Assembly: GCA_027318585.1 (NCBI GenBank)
Contig: DAHVOW010000006.1
Location: 10,737 to 74,736 of the forward strand
Direction: 5' to 3'
Length of the DNA: 64,000 bases
Source: Methanobacteriaceae archaeon
GTDB lineage: Archaea > Methanobacteriota > Methanobacteria > Methanobacteriales > Methanobacteriaceae
In this document: positions 41,350 to 51,147 of the stretch, in pieces
Position numbering within the stretch: the first letter of the stretch is position 1
Layout of the letters: every line of letters starts with the position of its first letter
Position numbers and translations under genes: made by a program
Notes under the pieces: generated by a model
Databases searched by the model: none
What the model saw: the letters and a program-made list of their open reading frames with translations, nothing else
Told to the model about the DNA's origin: nothing

Positions 41350-42528
41350 ATGGAGAAAGTGGTCCTTGCATTCAGCGGTGGGCTGGACACCTCTGTATGC
41401 GTCAAATTATTGCAGGATAAATATCAAAAAGAGGTTATAACTGTCTGTGTCGATGTTGGGCAGCCAGAAGATGAGATATCACGACCGGAAAGATTAGCCA
41501 GGGATATGGGGGTGAAACACTACACCATTGATGCTAAGGATGAATTTGCACGGAACTTCATATTCCCGGCCGTAAAGGCCAACGCCATTTATGAGGGTTA
41601 TCCCCTCAGCACTGCACTGGCACGGCCCCTTATTGCCATGAAGATAGTAGAACTGGCTAAAAAAGAAGGTGCAGTTTCTATTTCTCATGGGTGTACCGGG
41701 AAAGGTAACGATCAGTTCCGTTTTGAATCTACCATCCGATCTGGTTCTTCTTGTGATGTCATTGCCCCCATCCGGGATCTTAATTTAACCCGGACTGAAG
41801 AAGTGGATTATGCCAAAGAACATGGAATACCTCTTCCTTCGGATAAACTGTACAGTATTGATGAGAATTTATGGGGCCGTTCCATAGAAGGGGATATTCT
41901 TGAAGATCCCATGGTAGAGACTCCGGAAGAAGCATTTAGATGGACTCGTTCCACTGAAGATGCTCCTGAAGATGCTCAGATCCTGGAGATCTCCTTTGCA
42001 GAAGGGGTTCCGGTGGCCATTGATGGTCAGAAGATGGCCCCAGTAGAGATTATAGAAGCCTGTAACCAAGTGGCTGGTTTGCATGCTATCGGCCGGGTGG
42101 ATATCATGGAGGACCGCATTATTGGGTTGAAATCCAGGGAAAACTACGAAACTCCCGGGGCAGTTTTAATTATAACCACCCATAAGGCCTTAGAACAGTT
42201 GACTCTCACCAGGGAAGAACTTAAATTCAGTGAAATAGTTTCACAAACATACGCGGAACTGATCTATAATGGTCTGTGGCACGAGCCCCTGCGTGAGGAT
42301 CTGGACCAGTTTCTGGATAGCATGCAGCGCCGGGTAACAGGAGTGGTTAAGGTCAAGCTGCATAAGGGAAACCTGCGAGTTTTGGGAAGAAAATCCCCAT
42401 ACAGTCTTTACAATGAAAAAGCCGTGTCTTTTGAGGATAAAGATATGGATCAAAGAGAAATAGCAGGTATGGTAAAAAACTATGCCCTGCAAGCAGCCTG
42501 TTATCAGGAAGTCTGTAAAAGGGAATAA
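41350..42528 (+). CDS. argG: Argininosuccinate synthase
   Basis: The enzyme joins citrulline and aspartate with ATP in arginine synthesis. The PP-loop LAFSGGLDTSVCVKLL is at residues 6-21, GCTGKGNDQFRFE near 115-127 and SIDENLWGRSIEGDILEDP near 170 are family signatures (here SIDENLWGR then EGDILEDP). It has 392 residues, typical. An AAGGTGA site precedes ATG 41350. A BofA-like gene follows 24 bases on. Confidence 0.97.
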   Translation: MEKVVLAFSGGLDTSVCVKLLQDKYQKEVITVCVDVGQPEDEISRPERLARDMGVKHYTIDAKDEFARNFIFPAVKANAIYEGYPLSTALARPLIAMKIVELAKKEGAVSISHGCTGKGNDQFRFESTIRSGSSCDVIAPIRDLNLTRTEEVDYAKEHGIPLPSDKLYSIDENLWGRSIEGDILEDPMVETPEEAFRWTRSTEDAPEDAQILEISFAEGVPVAIDGQKMAPVEIIEACNQVAGLHAIGRVDIMEDRIIGLKSRENYETPGAVLIITTHKALEQLTLTREELKFSEIVSQTYAELIYNGLWHEPLREDLDQFLDSMQRRVTGVVKVKLHKGNLRVLGRKSPYSLYNEKAVSFEDKDMDQREIAGMVKNYALQAACYQEVCKRE

Positions 42529-42552
42529 CCCCTTTTAAACTCAGGTTACGGT

Positions 42553-42813
42553 ATGGGTATTCTGGAAATAATTTTAATCGGATTAATACTGGTTATTCTT
42601 GGTTTTATCGGGATTAAAGTTCTTTTGAAGGTGGGTAAGGTAGCAGTAAGTATTGTAGTTTACATGCTCTTGGGCTGGGTAATGTTGTTCATCTGGAATA
42701 TTTTACCCTTCTTCAAAATCCCCATAACATTTTTAACTATCCTGGTAGCAGGTTTTGGTGGTATATTAGGAGTTGGAATCTTAATTTTAGCCAAAGCGCT
42801 GGGTTTATATTAA
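42553..42813 (+). CDS. BofA-like small membrane protein
   Basis: The 86-residue protein has three hydrophobic segments. The middle part (LGWVMLFIWNILPFFKIPIT) and the C-terminal GFGGILGVGILIL resemble the BofA (pro-sigma-K processing inhibitor) family, which is widespread in archaea where sigma-K is absent, so the role must be different. It may be co-transcribed with argG. Confidence 0.78.
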   Translation: MGILEIILIGLILVILGFIGIKVLLKVGKVAVSIVVYMLLGWVMLFIWNILPFFKIPITFLTILVAGFGGILGVGILILAKALGLY

Positions 42814-42855
42814 AGATAGTCCAATTAGCAAAGCTTGATTTAGATTCATTATTAT

Positions 42856-44328
42856 TCAGGGTTTCATTACTTGTGGAATGAAACCTAGAAGTTGGGTGGC
42901 TGTGAAGTTATAACCAAACTTATCTTGAGCATGATTCCCAGCTTTCCCATTGATATAGGCACCTATAAAGGCAGATTCGAATCCAGAATATCCCTGAGCC
43001 ATCAGACCGCCGACTAAGCCGGCTAGACAGTCCCCGGTGCCCCCCACAGTCATACCCGGATTTCCAGTTTTATTAAGTTTAAATAAGCCATTTTGGCCAA
43101 TAACATCTATTTCTCCCTTTAAAAGAATTGTGAATGAATTTTTCAGTGTTAAATTTCTGATCAAACCTATTTTATCATCCAGATCCTTTGGAACCCCTTT
43201 ATCAAAGACCTTCTTGAATTCCGCTGAATGGGGGGTTAGGACCAGTTCCAATTCGGTACTTATTATGTCCAGATCTACCAACTTTAAAGCATCAGCATCC
43301 AATAAAACTGGTTTTTCTATATTTTCAAGTATCTGATTTACTGCCACTTTAGTTCCTTCTTCAGTGCCAATTCCACAACCCATGATTACAGAATCCACAT
43401 TTTCGGTGGATTTCAGTATATTATCAACGTCCGAAGGGAGAATAGCATCAGAAGGAAGACTTTTAACGATGATATCTGGAGAAAAAGAACGTATATTGGA
43501 AGACACAATTTTAGGACAGGCTACAATAGATATATCTACACCAGCCCCCAGAGCAGCCAGAGCAGCCAGAGCAGGAGCTCCAGAATAATCCTTACTCCCC
43601 CCTATAACCAGTACTCGCCCATTTTGACCCTTATGAGATTTTTGGTCCCTCCCTTGGAGGCGGAGTAAGTCGCCAGGCCCGGTGTATAACTCTGCGTCCC
43701 GGGGTATGCCAATATCACACACATGTATGGTGCCCACATAATCTGTCATGGCTTTTTCAAGGCCAATTTTCTTACTGTGGAAGGTGATGGTATGATCAGC
43801 CTGGACTGCTTTGTGTGAAACCACTCCCGTAAGTGGGTCCAATCCACTGGGAATGTCTACTGCAACTTTAACCCCTCTCGATTGATTTAATGCATCAATA
43901 GCTGTGGAAATAGGTTCACGAATCTTTCCATGTACACCAGTACCTAAAAGTGCATCCACCACCACGTCAGATTCAGTCTCATTAATTTGTGAGGAATCAT
44001 TTACGGTCTTTATCCGTAGATCACTTAAAATAGAGTCAATTCTTTCCAGTACTTGCCAGTTGTTGCGGGTTTCCCTAGAACGGAACTGGCAGGGATGGCC
44101 TAAAAGTAGTACTTCTACCTCAAATCCATAGTTGAGTAAGTGTCGGGCTGCTACAAAACCATCACCCCCATTACCTCCTACTCCAGCAAATATGGTAACC
44201 CGGCTGGGTTCGATTATTTCCACAATTTTCTGGGCCAGAGAACAACCAGCATTCTCCATTAAAGATGATCTTGAGATACCCATAGCCTCAGCATTGGCAT
44301 CCACCACCATCATGTCTTTGGGAGTCAT
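42856..44328 (-). CDS. nnr: Bifunctional NAD(P)H-hydrate epimerase/dehydratase
   Basis: The enzyme repairs hydrated NAD(P)H. The N-terminal epimerase (about residues 1-205) has GVGGNGGDGFVAARHL and VVDALLGTGVHGKI. The C-terminal dehydratase (ribokinase-like) has GGSKDYSGAPALAALAALG, HSAEFKKVF and the catalytic NPGMTVGGTGDCLAG. The total of 490 residues is usual for the fused enzyme. It diverges from the K+ channel gene. Confidence 0.94.
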   Translation of the reverse strand: MTPKDMMVVDANAEAMGISRSSLMENAGCSLAQKIVEIIEPSRVTIFAGVGGNGGDGFVAARHLLNYGFEVEVLLLGHPCQFRSRETRNNWQVLERIDSILSDLRIKTVNDSSQINETESDVVVDALLGTGVHGKIREPISTAIDALNQSRGVKVAVDIPSGLDPLTGVVSHKAVQADHTITFHSKKIGLEKAMTDYVGTIHVCDIGIPRDAELYTGPGDLLRLQGRDQKSHKGQNGRVLVIGGSKDYSGAPALAALAALGAGVDISIVACPKIVSSNIRSFSPDIIVKSLPSDAILPSDVDNILKSTENVDSVIMGCGIGTEEGTKVAVNQILENIEKPVLLDADALKLVDLDIISTELELVLTPHSAEFKKVFDKGVPKDLDDKIGLIRNLTLKNSFTILLKGEIDVIGQNGLFKLNKTGNPGMTVGGTGDCLAGLVGGLMAQGYSGFESAFIGAYINGKAGNHAQDKFGYNFTATQLLGFIPQVMKP

Positions 44329-44419
44329 ATTATCACTATTATTATAAATTATAAGAAGATGATATTTAATCTTAGGATTTTTAGCCCTCTTTCACCCAAT
44401 TCTGTGTTGGGGAAGAGAG

Positions 44420-46369
44420 ATGATAGACGGTGATCAGTTGCGAAACCCAGTGCCCCCCAATTCAGTAATACCTTCCATACCTTCTTCCATATTAAGATAT
44501 GCACTTCTAGGTGTGGGTCTGCTATTATTATACGGATTCATGGGTTCTATGATTATAATGCGGCTGGATCCGGTTAACGCCATTTATTTCGCAGTTATAA
44601 CTACGGCAACTGTGGGTTATGGGGATATAAGCCCATCCAACCCTGCTCAAAAGTTGTTTGTAGTTACTCTGGTTCTAGGGGGAGCCAGTCTATTAGCTTA
44701 TGCATTTACACTTGCCATATCGGTGGTTTCCATGACATTTGAAGATATAGCATCTGGGGCTCGTGAAAAAAGGAGGATTGCCTCTTTAAATAATCATTTC
44801 ATATTATGTGGCTATGGTCGTGTGGGTAGTGCCGTGCACCGGGAGCTCAAGAAAAGAAAACAACAAGCCCTGATTATTGAGAAAGATAAAGAAGTAGTCG
44901 AAAAAGAATTGTGGGCCGACCAGGAGGTTATGGCCATTCACGGTGATGCCACAGAAGAGTCTTTGATGCGCCAGGCGGGAGTGGAAAAGGCTAGAGGAGT
45001 GATCATTACCACTGGAGATGATGTGGATAATCTGTTTATTACCCTCACCGCACGAGAACTTAATTCTGAGGTTTGGATTGTGGCCCGAGCCAGTAAAGAG
45101 GAGAATATTAAGAGGTTATCACGTTCTGGAGCAGATAAGGTCATATCACCGGAGACCAGTGGTGCTTCCGATATCTACTTCGCTGCCATTGAACCCACCA
45201 TCATGAAGATAACCGAGATGCATGATGTGTCGGATATTCGTAAAGAATCCGAGATCATCCTGAAACATGGATGCACCCTGGAGAACATTGAATATCATCT
45301 CCCGGAATTTAAAGAACCCCTGGCCAGGATAGTTGGTCTTTCCGAAAAAGACCAGTTAGATCGTTTTTTAGAAAGTTTAGAACGTGACCAGGCACGTAAA
45401 AAATCTTTGGAAAGGATATATGAGTCAGTTAGTGGCATTCATTCCCACTGGATCTCAGGACCAGACAAACATAGTCTGGAACTTGTAGCTAAAGAGCTTA
45501 AAAACGAAGGTTTTCTCCTGGGGGTTGATCTAGAAGAGGAAGAGATTAAAGAAGCAGCCCGAAAATATGGACGCCTAGTTGAAGTCGTTATAAAGCCAGA
45601 GATCAAGATTACAGAGATGCATGGCGTATTAGATATAAAAGAAGAAGCTGAAATAATTCTAAAACACAGATGCATCCTGGAAGATATTGAATATTATCTG
45701 CCGGGATTCCGGGAGCCTTTGCTGAGGAAGGTTAACTTGTCAAAAAAGGAGGATATGGATCGGTTCCTGGAAGGGTTGAAACATGACTCTGCCAAGATGG
45801 AGAACTTGGAACGCCTTTACACCATATCAGGTGGCGGAATACATTCACACAGGATTTCTGGACCAGACACTAAAACTTTGGGATTAGTTGAGAAAGATTT
45901 GAAAGAGAAGGGTTTTCTTTTAGGGGTTAACCTCACCAAGGACGAAATAACCGATAAAATCCAGAAGTTCGGAAGAGTGTCGGAGATGCTCCTCAAACAT
46001 GATGTGGGACAGATCGATGATAAAAAAATTGTGATAAGCCTTGGAGGGCGTATTCTAGACTCAAAACATTATCTGCCTGGTGTGCATCAGGTAGTGACCC
46101 GTAAACTGTATCTGAAGTCCACAGAAGATCTAGAACGGTGCGAAAAGGAATACCAAAAACCCGACGCCAAAAGATCCCTGCAAGCACTTGACGAGATTTC
46201 CAGGCACATACATTCCCACACTGTTTCGGCACCTGATATGAAGGTGATTAAAAATATAAAAAAGGCTTTGATAAAGGAAGGTATGCTATTAGGTGTTAAT
46301 ATCCCAGAAAAGGAGATATGGGAGATTGTAGAGAGTGCTGATTCACGAGAATTCTGTATTGAAGATTAA
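44420..46369 (+). CDS. Two-helix K+ channel with RCK domain and three copies of an unfamiliar domain
   Basis: The pore has two membrane helices with the selectivity filter TVGYGD near residues 66-71. An RCK/TrkA-N domain follows (NHFILCGYGRVGSAVHREL; later HGDATEESLMRQAGV) to about residue 250. The last 390 residues contain three repeats of about 125 residues (about 258-392, 394-518 and 520-645). Each has a strand/helix part and a shared motif IHSHxxSxPD followed by KxLxxxGxLLGVxx. The familiar TrkA-C domain of MthK is not evident. The repeats may sense a ligand. The total of 649 residues is about twice the usual length. Confidence 0.88.
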   Translation: MIDGDQLRNPVPPNSVIPSIPSSILRYALLGVGLLLLYGFMGSMIIMRLDPVNAIYFAVITTATVGYGDISPSNPAQKLFVVTLVLGGASLLAYAFTLAISVVSMTFEDIASGAREKRRIASLNNHFILCGYGRVGSAVHRELKKRKQQALIIEKDKEVVEKELWADQEVMAIHGDATEESLMRQAGVEKARGVIITTGDDVDNLFITLTARELNSEVWIVARASKEENIKRLSRSGADKVISPETSGASDIYFAAIEPTIMKITEMHDVSDIRKESEIILKHGCTLENIEYHLPEFKEPLARIVGLSEKDQLDRFLESLERDQARKKSLERIYESVSGIHSHWISGPDKHSLELVAKELKNEGFLLGVDLEEEEIKEAARKYGRLVEVVIKPEIKITEMHGVLDIKEEAEIILKHRCILEDIEYYLPGFREPLLRKVNLSKKEDMDRFLEGLKHDSAKMENLERLYTISGGGIHSHRISGPDTKTLGLVEKDLKEKGFLLGVNLTKDEITDKIQKFGRVSEMLLKHDVGQIDDKKIVISLGGRILDSKHYLPGVHQVVTRKLYLKSTEDLERCEKEYQKPDAKRSLQALDEISRHIHSHTVSAPDMKVIKNIKKALIKEGMLLGVNIPEKEIWEIVESADSREFCIED

Positions 46370-46402
46370 AAAAAATTAAAAAGAAAAAAATGGAAGATTT
46401 TT
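46366..46402. terminator. Bidirectional T-rich terminator region
   Basis: Between the convergent ends of the K+ channel gene and ftr there is a block of A-runs (46370-46390, T-runs on the minus strand) and a T7 run on the plus strand at about 46396-46402. This fits the oligo-T signal of archaeal termination in both directions. There is no stable hairpin. Confidence 0.45.
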
Positions 46403-47302
46403 TTAAAATAGATTGGTTAGCCAGATCTGATAGGCGCCCAGGGTTCCACCATAATTACCGGCATAGATTCTTTTTACACCCGGAACCTTTACAGCCGCGG
46501 TTATCCCTGCCTTCATAGCCGCTTTAATGGCTTCCTCACTCACCCCGTCAATGACGATTTCATAGATACCTTCAATACCCACCGGAATTTCACAGTCTAT
46601 ACCTTCGGCACCCCTAAGGGTGGGGCAGAACTTTTCGTTAGTGGTGGCATGCATGAATTTGTACTTTAAAGAACCCACCTTAGACCCTGACGCCACTATA
46701 CCACCAGGGAAAGGAGTAATAGTCCCTGGAACCCCCTGAATAGCATCAACAGCTACTTCTGCACCAAGAAGAGCAGAAGCCTGATTCTCAGCCATTACAA
46801 AGAAGTTACCCCCTGCAACACCACCTTTAATTCCTAATTCTTCCTCTATCACGAAATCTCCAGACATAAGTGGGATTTTATAAATTTTTCTTCCATCGAC
46901 TACTCCCTCAGAATCATAGCCATCAGCAAAGAATTTGAGTTTAAATCCTATTCTTAACTTTTCATCGGCTTCTTCACCCATGGCATCGAACACCGCAGTG
47001 GTAGCCGAGGTTAATATGCATTGGCCGATTCTTTCTATGAGTTGGTGCTCCAGTTCATCTTTTTTAGGGTGGCAAATCATTACCACATATCCTGGCCGTC
47101 CATCGGGAGTTTCGTTTGGAGGGATGTAGGCATCGATCCCGGCCTCGGCGGGACAGGAGATTACTGATGAACCAAATCCTACTGTTTCATCGGCTGCTAT
47201 CTTGGCGAATTTTTGGGTGGCCGCTGTAACCAGGAATTTTGAAACATAAATATCAAAAGCTTCTGCAAAGGTATCTTCTATTTCCACGTTGTTAATTTGC
47301 AT
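46403..47302 (-). CDS. ftr: Formylmethanofuran:tetrahydromethanopterin formyltransferase
   Basis: Ftr moves the formyl group from formylmethanofuran to tetrahydromethanopterin, step two of CO2 reduction to methane. The product is 299 residues, the usual size (297 in Methanothermobacter as I recall). Recognisable segments are INNVEIEDTFAEAF at the N-terminus, GFGSSVISCPAEAGID, GGVAGGNFFVMAE and TLRGAEGIDCEIP. ATG 47302 follows GGTGAT; ATG 47314 is upstream and in frame but less likely. It lies 19 bases after a PNPOx-like gene. Confidence 0.96.
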   Translation of the reverse strand: MQINNVEIEDTFAEAFDIYVSKFLVTAATQKFAKIAADETVGFGSSVISCPAEAGIDAYIPPNETPDGRPGYVVMICHPKKDELEHQLIERIGQCILTSATTAVFDAMGEEADEKLRIGFKLKFFADGYDSEGVVDGRKIYKIPLMSGDFVIEEELGIKGGVAGGNFFVMAENQASALLGAEVAVDAIQGVPGTITPFPGGIVASGSKVGSLKYKFMHATTNEKFCPTLRGAEGIDCEIPVGIEGIYEIVIDGVSEEAIKAAMKAGITAAVKVPGVKRIYAGNYGGTLGAYQIWLTNLF

Positions 47303-47321
47303 TGAAATCACCATATTATGT

Positions 47322-47714
47322 TTAAGCTAGTTTCTTACCAGCATCACCGACTTTAACTGAATAAATCTCTTCTATGGTTATTACTATCGCTGCTTTAGGA
47401 CTGGGGGCTAGAGGATTAGTATCTTTCACCCAGCTAACCACTTCATCAAAATATTTACCTTCAGTGAATATTTTCACAGAGCCCTTAAACTGGTAGGGGT
47501 AGCGGGCCGCGTCCTGTACCACAAAGGCTATTTTAGGATTTGATTCCAGATTAGCTCGGCTTTTTACCATGTAACTATCAGCAATTATGACCGTTTTTTC
47601 GTCCAGTGGCTTGATAAATCCAATGGGAACCACATTTGGAACTCCCTCTGGAGTGGATGTGGCCACATATGCGCGCTCTTTTTCAATTATTTCCATCATT
47701 TCCGCGTTCATCAT
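47322..47714 (-). CDS. Pyridoxamine 5'-phosphate oxidase-like flavin-binding protein
   Basis: The 130-residue split-barrel protein has AYVATSTPEGVPNVVPIGF near the start, YMVKSRANLESNPKIAFVV and a C-terminal IEEIYSVKVGDAGKKL. It probably binds FMN or F420. It is the first gene of a two-gene transcript with ftr, behind a GGAGG site at 47714 and a TATAAAAG-like box at about 47784-47797. Its substrate is unknown. Confidence 0.85.
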   Translation of the reverse strand: MMNAEMMEIIEKERAYVATSTPEGVPNVVPIGFIKPLDEKTVIIADSYMVKSRANLESNPKIAFVVQDAARYPYQFKGSVKIFTEGKYFDEVVSWVKDTNPLAPSPKAAIVITIEEIYSVKVGDAGKKLA

Positions 47715-47945
47715 TTAATAGACCTCCATTTCCCAATTAAGACATGGTGTGTTTAAATAGCAATAGATATTGATTGATTTACATACTTTTATAATCTTTT
47801 TGATTTAATTTTGTGAAAAGGCAGCCTATTTCTCGATCTAATCCAATAGATCTGGAGCTTAAACTAACAGAAAATGGCTATAGTTAAAAATTGAAATCTA
47901 TAAAAAATAACAACACCCTTTTATGACTGAATTTTTCTAATTCAA

Positions 47946-48431
47946 CTATAAAATTACCTTTTTATAATTTAAATCCTCAGTTGAAAATAGAATTACAGTT
48001 TTCTTACCAGAAAGATATCCGCAGGTTTCTCCAGGATTAATTATCATTGTCTTATCCCCTGAAACGTCTATTTGATGACTATGTCCCCTTATGAGCACAT
48101 CATAGTTCTCACCACCGGCCAAAGCATCTACTAACTTCTGATTTGCCCCATGGATAACAGCAATCTTCCTCCCATCTGCTTTTATCTCCTTGAAATCCTC
48201 AAGATCACAAAGACCCTGAAATGCTGTTTTCAATCCCTCTCTTTCCCCATCGTTATTGCCGTATATAGCCTCAAAAGGCATTTTAAGCATTTTAAATTCG
48301 GAAGCTGTGAAGGGGGAGATGAGATCTCCCGCATGCAGAACCAAATCTACCCTTTCATGGTTAAAAAAATCAACAGCCATTCGAATTGCTTCCAGATGAT
48401 CATGACTATCGGACATTATTCCAATCAGCAT
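47946..48431 (-). CDS. YfcE/MJ0936-type metallophosphoesterase
   Basis: The 161-residue protein has the calcineurin-like motifs IMSDSHDH (residues 5-12), LHAGDLI, YGNNDGE, IHGAN and GHSHQ, binding two metals. Such enzymes split phosphodiesters including cyclic nucleotide analogues; the natural substrate is unknown. ATG 48431 was chosen because GAGGGG lies before it rather than an upstream TTG at 48446. Confidence 0.9.
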   Translation of the reverse strand: MLIGIMSDSHDHLEAIRMAVDFFNHERVDLVLHAGDLISPFTASEFKMLKMPFEAIYGNNDGEREGLKTAFQGLCDLEDFKEIKADGRKIAVIHGANQKLVDALAGGENYDVLIRGHSHQIDVSGDKTMIINPGETCGYLSGKKTVILFSTEDLNYKKVIL

Positions 48432-48662
48432 CCTTAAACCCCTCAAAATAATTGTTACTAACAGATAAATCTATCCATCCTATCAATTATTTTTTACGAA
48501 AAAAAGCCGATTTCCCCTTAAATGGTTTTTTTAGATGATCTTTCTAAATTTTATACTTATGAGATTCTTAAAAAATATTTCATTCAAAAATATTAGTAAC
48601 AATCTACCATAATATAATGCGGGACTTAATTGTGATTTAAGAATTTATGGAGGTAATCTTTC

Positions 48663-49460
48663 ATGGCTTTGGATACTATAACATTAATCATCATCGGAGT
48701 GGTGGTATTGATTATACTGGCATTATCCATCCGTATAGTCAATCAATATGAACGAGGCGTTGTTTTTAGACTGGGAAAGGTTATTGGAGTCCGGGACCCG
48801 GGACTTCGTTTAATTATTCCCTTAGTGGATCGGATGGTTAAACCCTCACTGCAGATAGTTACCATGCCCATCCCGGCCCAGAAAATTATAACCCAGGATA
48901 ACGTGACTATTGACGTGGCAGCGGTAGCCTATTTCAAAGTTGTAGATGCCTACAAAGCAGTGGTGGAAATCGAGAACTACAACCGGGCTGTGAACCAAAT
49001 TTCCCAGACCACAGTTCGGAGTGTGGTGGGACAGTTCACTTTGGATGAAGTACTATCAGAAACTCCCCTGGTGAACAGTAAAATTCAGGAGATAATTGAC
49101 ACCCACAGTGAAGCATGGGGTATTAAGGTAACTACCGTGGAAATTAAGGACATTAAACTTCCTGACAGCATGCAAAGGGCCATTGCATTGCAAGCAGAGG
49201 CAGAAAGGGAGAAAAGAGCTAAGATCATATCTGCCGAGGGAGAATTCCTTGCCGCTGGCAAACTAGGAGAAGCAGCAGACATTATCGCCGAACACCCGGT
49301 GGCACTTCAGCTGCGTATCATGCAGGTGCTGAGTATCATTGCTGCTGAGAAGAACTCAACCATAGTATTCCCGGCCCAGTTACTCAACAGCATAAGGGAT
49401 ATTAAGGACTTCCTGGAATCAGAGGTTCCCAGCGCCCAGGTAATAAAAAAATCTGAGTAA
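48663..49460 (+). CDS. Slipin (SPFH/stomatin-like membrane protein)
   Basis: The 265-residue protein has one N-terminal membrane helix (ITLIIIGVVVLIILALSI) and an SPFH domain: NQYERGVVFRLGKVIGVRDPG (read as NQYERGVVFRLG and VRDPG), PIPAQKIITQDNVT and YKAVVEIENYNRAV. A Glu/Ala-rich coiled coil (QAEAEREKRAKII) leads to the oligomerising end. In many archaea it pairs with an NfeD-like protease; no such gene is adjacent. It has a strong GGAGG site. Confidence 0.93.
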   Translation: MALDTITLIIIGVVVLIILALSIRIVNQYERGVVFRLGKVIGVRDPGLRLIIPLVDRMVKPSLQIVTMPIPAQKIITQDNVTIDVAAVAYFKVVDAYKAVVEIENYNRAVNQISQTTVRSVVGQFTLDEVLSETPLVNSKIQEIIDTHSEAWGIKVTTVEIKDIKLPDSMQRAIALQAEAEREKRAKIISAEGEFLAAGKLGEAADIIAEHPVALQLRIMQVLSIIAAEKNSTIVFPAQLLNSIRDIKDFLESEVPSAQVIKKSE

Positions 49461-49636
49461 ACCTCATTAGAAGGTTTTCTAATCTAGAAGAAGATTTGAA
49501 TTAAGCAGGGTACTATAAAACTTTTAAAAACCCTGCTAATTCTCCAAGGTAATGACTATAACCGGAAAATTTCGGCAGAATTGTAATCCCGGAACAGATA
49601 TATATCATAGAGCCGTCCATGAATTATACGGTATAG

Positions 49637-51070
49637 ATGATAGGTCAATTTAGAAGAAGAGATTTGCTTTTAATTGCACACCCCCTGGGAATGATCATGC
49701 AGGGAACGGGGGTAGTGGTGCTCTTACCCATAATTTTTGCCTTAATATATAAAGAAAACACTTATCTCGCTTTTATTATTCCTTCTATTTTATCCCTGGC
49801 TCTGGGGTATCTGCTCAAAATGCGTTCATCCCAGAACGACAAATTAGGGCTTAAACATGGTATGATCATAGCAGCCGTGGCCTGGTTGTGGGCTGCTTTT
49901 ATTGGAAGCATCTGTTTGGTGATGGGAACCCATATAGATTTTTTGAACGCCTTTTTCGAGAGCATGTCTGCCTGGACTGGTAGCGGTTTAACCATATTCA
50001 CCAATGTAGAGATCCTACCCAAATCTATCTTATTTTTAAGAAGCCTGGAACAGTGGGTTGGTGGCTTAGGAGTTATAATCGTTATTATTGGAATATTAAT
50101 CAGGCCCGGCACTGCAGCAGCTCGTCTTTACAAATCTGAAGCTCGCGAAGAGAAAATTAAGCCAAGTATATCTGGAACAGTGAAAACCATCTGGTGGATT
50201 TATCTATTTTACACTGTGGCCGGAATCTTACTTTACATAGCTGCAGGTATGCCCATCTTTGATGCCATTAATAATACCTTCACCAATCTTTCCACCGGAG
50301 GAATGTCGGTTAAAAATAATAACATCGGGGCTTACAACAGTCTGGCCATCTACATTATCACCATGATCCTGATGGTTATTGGTGGCACCAGCTTTCTGGT
50401 ACATTACAAGGCCTTGAAGGGCCGAGCCATTGATGTTTTGCGCGACATACAATTCCAGACCACCATCATCCTTATAACACTCTTTTCCATTCTATTAATA
50501 GTGGTGACTAAATTTACAACCATTGATGCGGTCTTTTTTGTTATTTCTGCACTGAGCTGCACCGGTTCTAACATCCAGCCCGTGAATATAATGGTAAACT
50601 GGCCCGATTATGCCAAAATAGTTGTTACCACTTGTATGATAATCGGTATGTCTGCCGGATCCACGACTGGTGCCATTAAGCTAATTCGAGTGATTACACT
50701 GGTAAAGGGAATTTATTGGGAGATTTTAAGAATAATATCCCCAGCTGGTTCAGTTATTCCCAGAAAAATTTCAGGAAAAAATGTAGGTGATGCAGAGATT
50801 AAAGAAGCAGGAGGATACCTGTTCCTTTACTTTATATTCTTGTTTGCAAGCTGGCTGGTCCTTATGCAGTATGGATATGGCGGAGTTGATTCTATTTTTG
50901 AAGTAGCATCGGCCCAGGGCAATGTTGGTCTTTCCACCGGTATCGTGACCCCCACAATGCCTCCTATGCCCGAAATTTTCCTGATAATAAATATGTGGAT
51001 AGGAAGGATCGAAATTATACCGGTTCTAGTCCTGGTAAAACTTTTTGTTGATCTGTTTAAAAGAATTTAA
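49637..51070 (+). CDS. trkH: TrkH-type potassium uptake membrane subunit
   Basis: The 477-residue protein has about ten membrane helices. Its four pore loops are visible as SAWTGSGLTIF, NLSTGGMSVK, SALSCTGSNIQ and QGNVGLSTGI, each with the conserved glycine. It imports K+, driven by ion gradients, and is gated by the TrkA protein encoded 77 bases downstream. Confidence 0.95.
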   Translation: MIGQFRRRDLLLIAHPLGMIMQGTGVVVLLPIIFALIYKENTYLAFIIPSILSLALGYLLKMRSSQNDKLGLKHGMIIAAVAWLWAAFIGSICLVMGTHIDFLNAFFESMSAWTGSGLTIFTNVEILPKSILFLRSLEQWVGGLGVIIVIIGILIRPGTAAARLYKSEAREEKIKPSISGTVKTIWWIYLFYTVAGILLYIAAGMPIFDAINNTFTNLSTGGMSVKNNNIGAYNSLAIYIITMILMVIGGTSFLVHYKALKGRAIDVLRDIQFQTTIILITLFSILLIVVTKFTTIDAVFFVISALSCTGSNIQPVNIMVNWPDYAKIVVTTCMIIGMSAGSTTGAIKLIRVITLVKGIYWEILRIISPAGSVIPRKISGKNVGDAEIKEAGGYLFLYFIFLFASWLVLMQYGYGGVDSIFEVASAQGNVGLSTGIVTPTMPPMPEIFLIINMWIGRIEIIPVLVLVKLFVDLFKRI

Positions 51071-51147
51071 AAGGTGCAAAATAAAAGCTATTAGAACAAG
51101 GCATAAATTTGAGATAACTTTCTATTAAAATAACTCAGGTGTATATA

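Noticed and set aside
42553..42813. BofA-like gene as a sign of sporulation
   Set aside because: Archaea have no sigma-K; the similarity is to a broad small membrane family.
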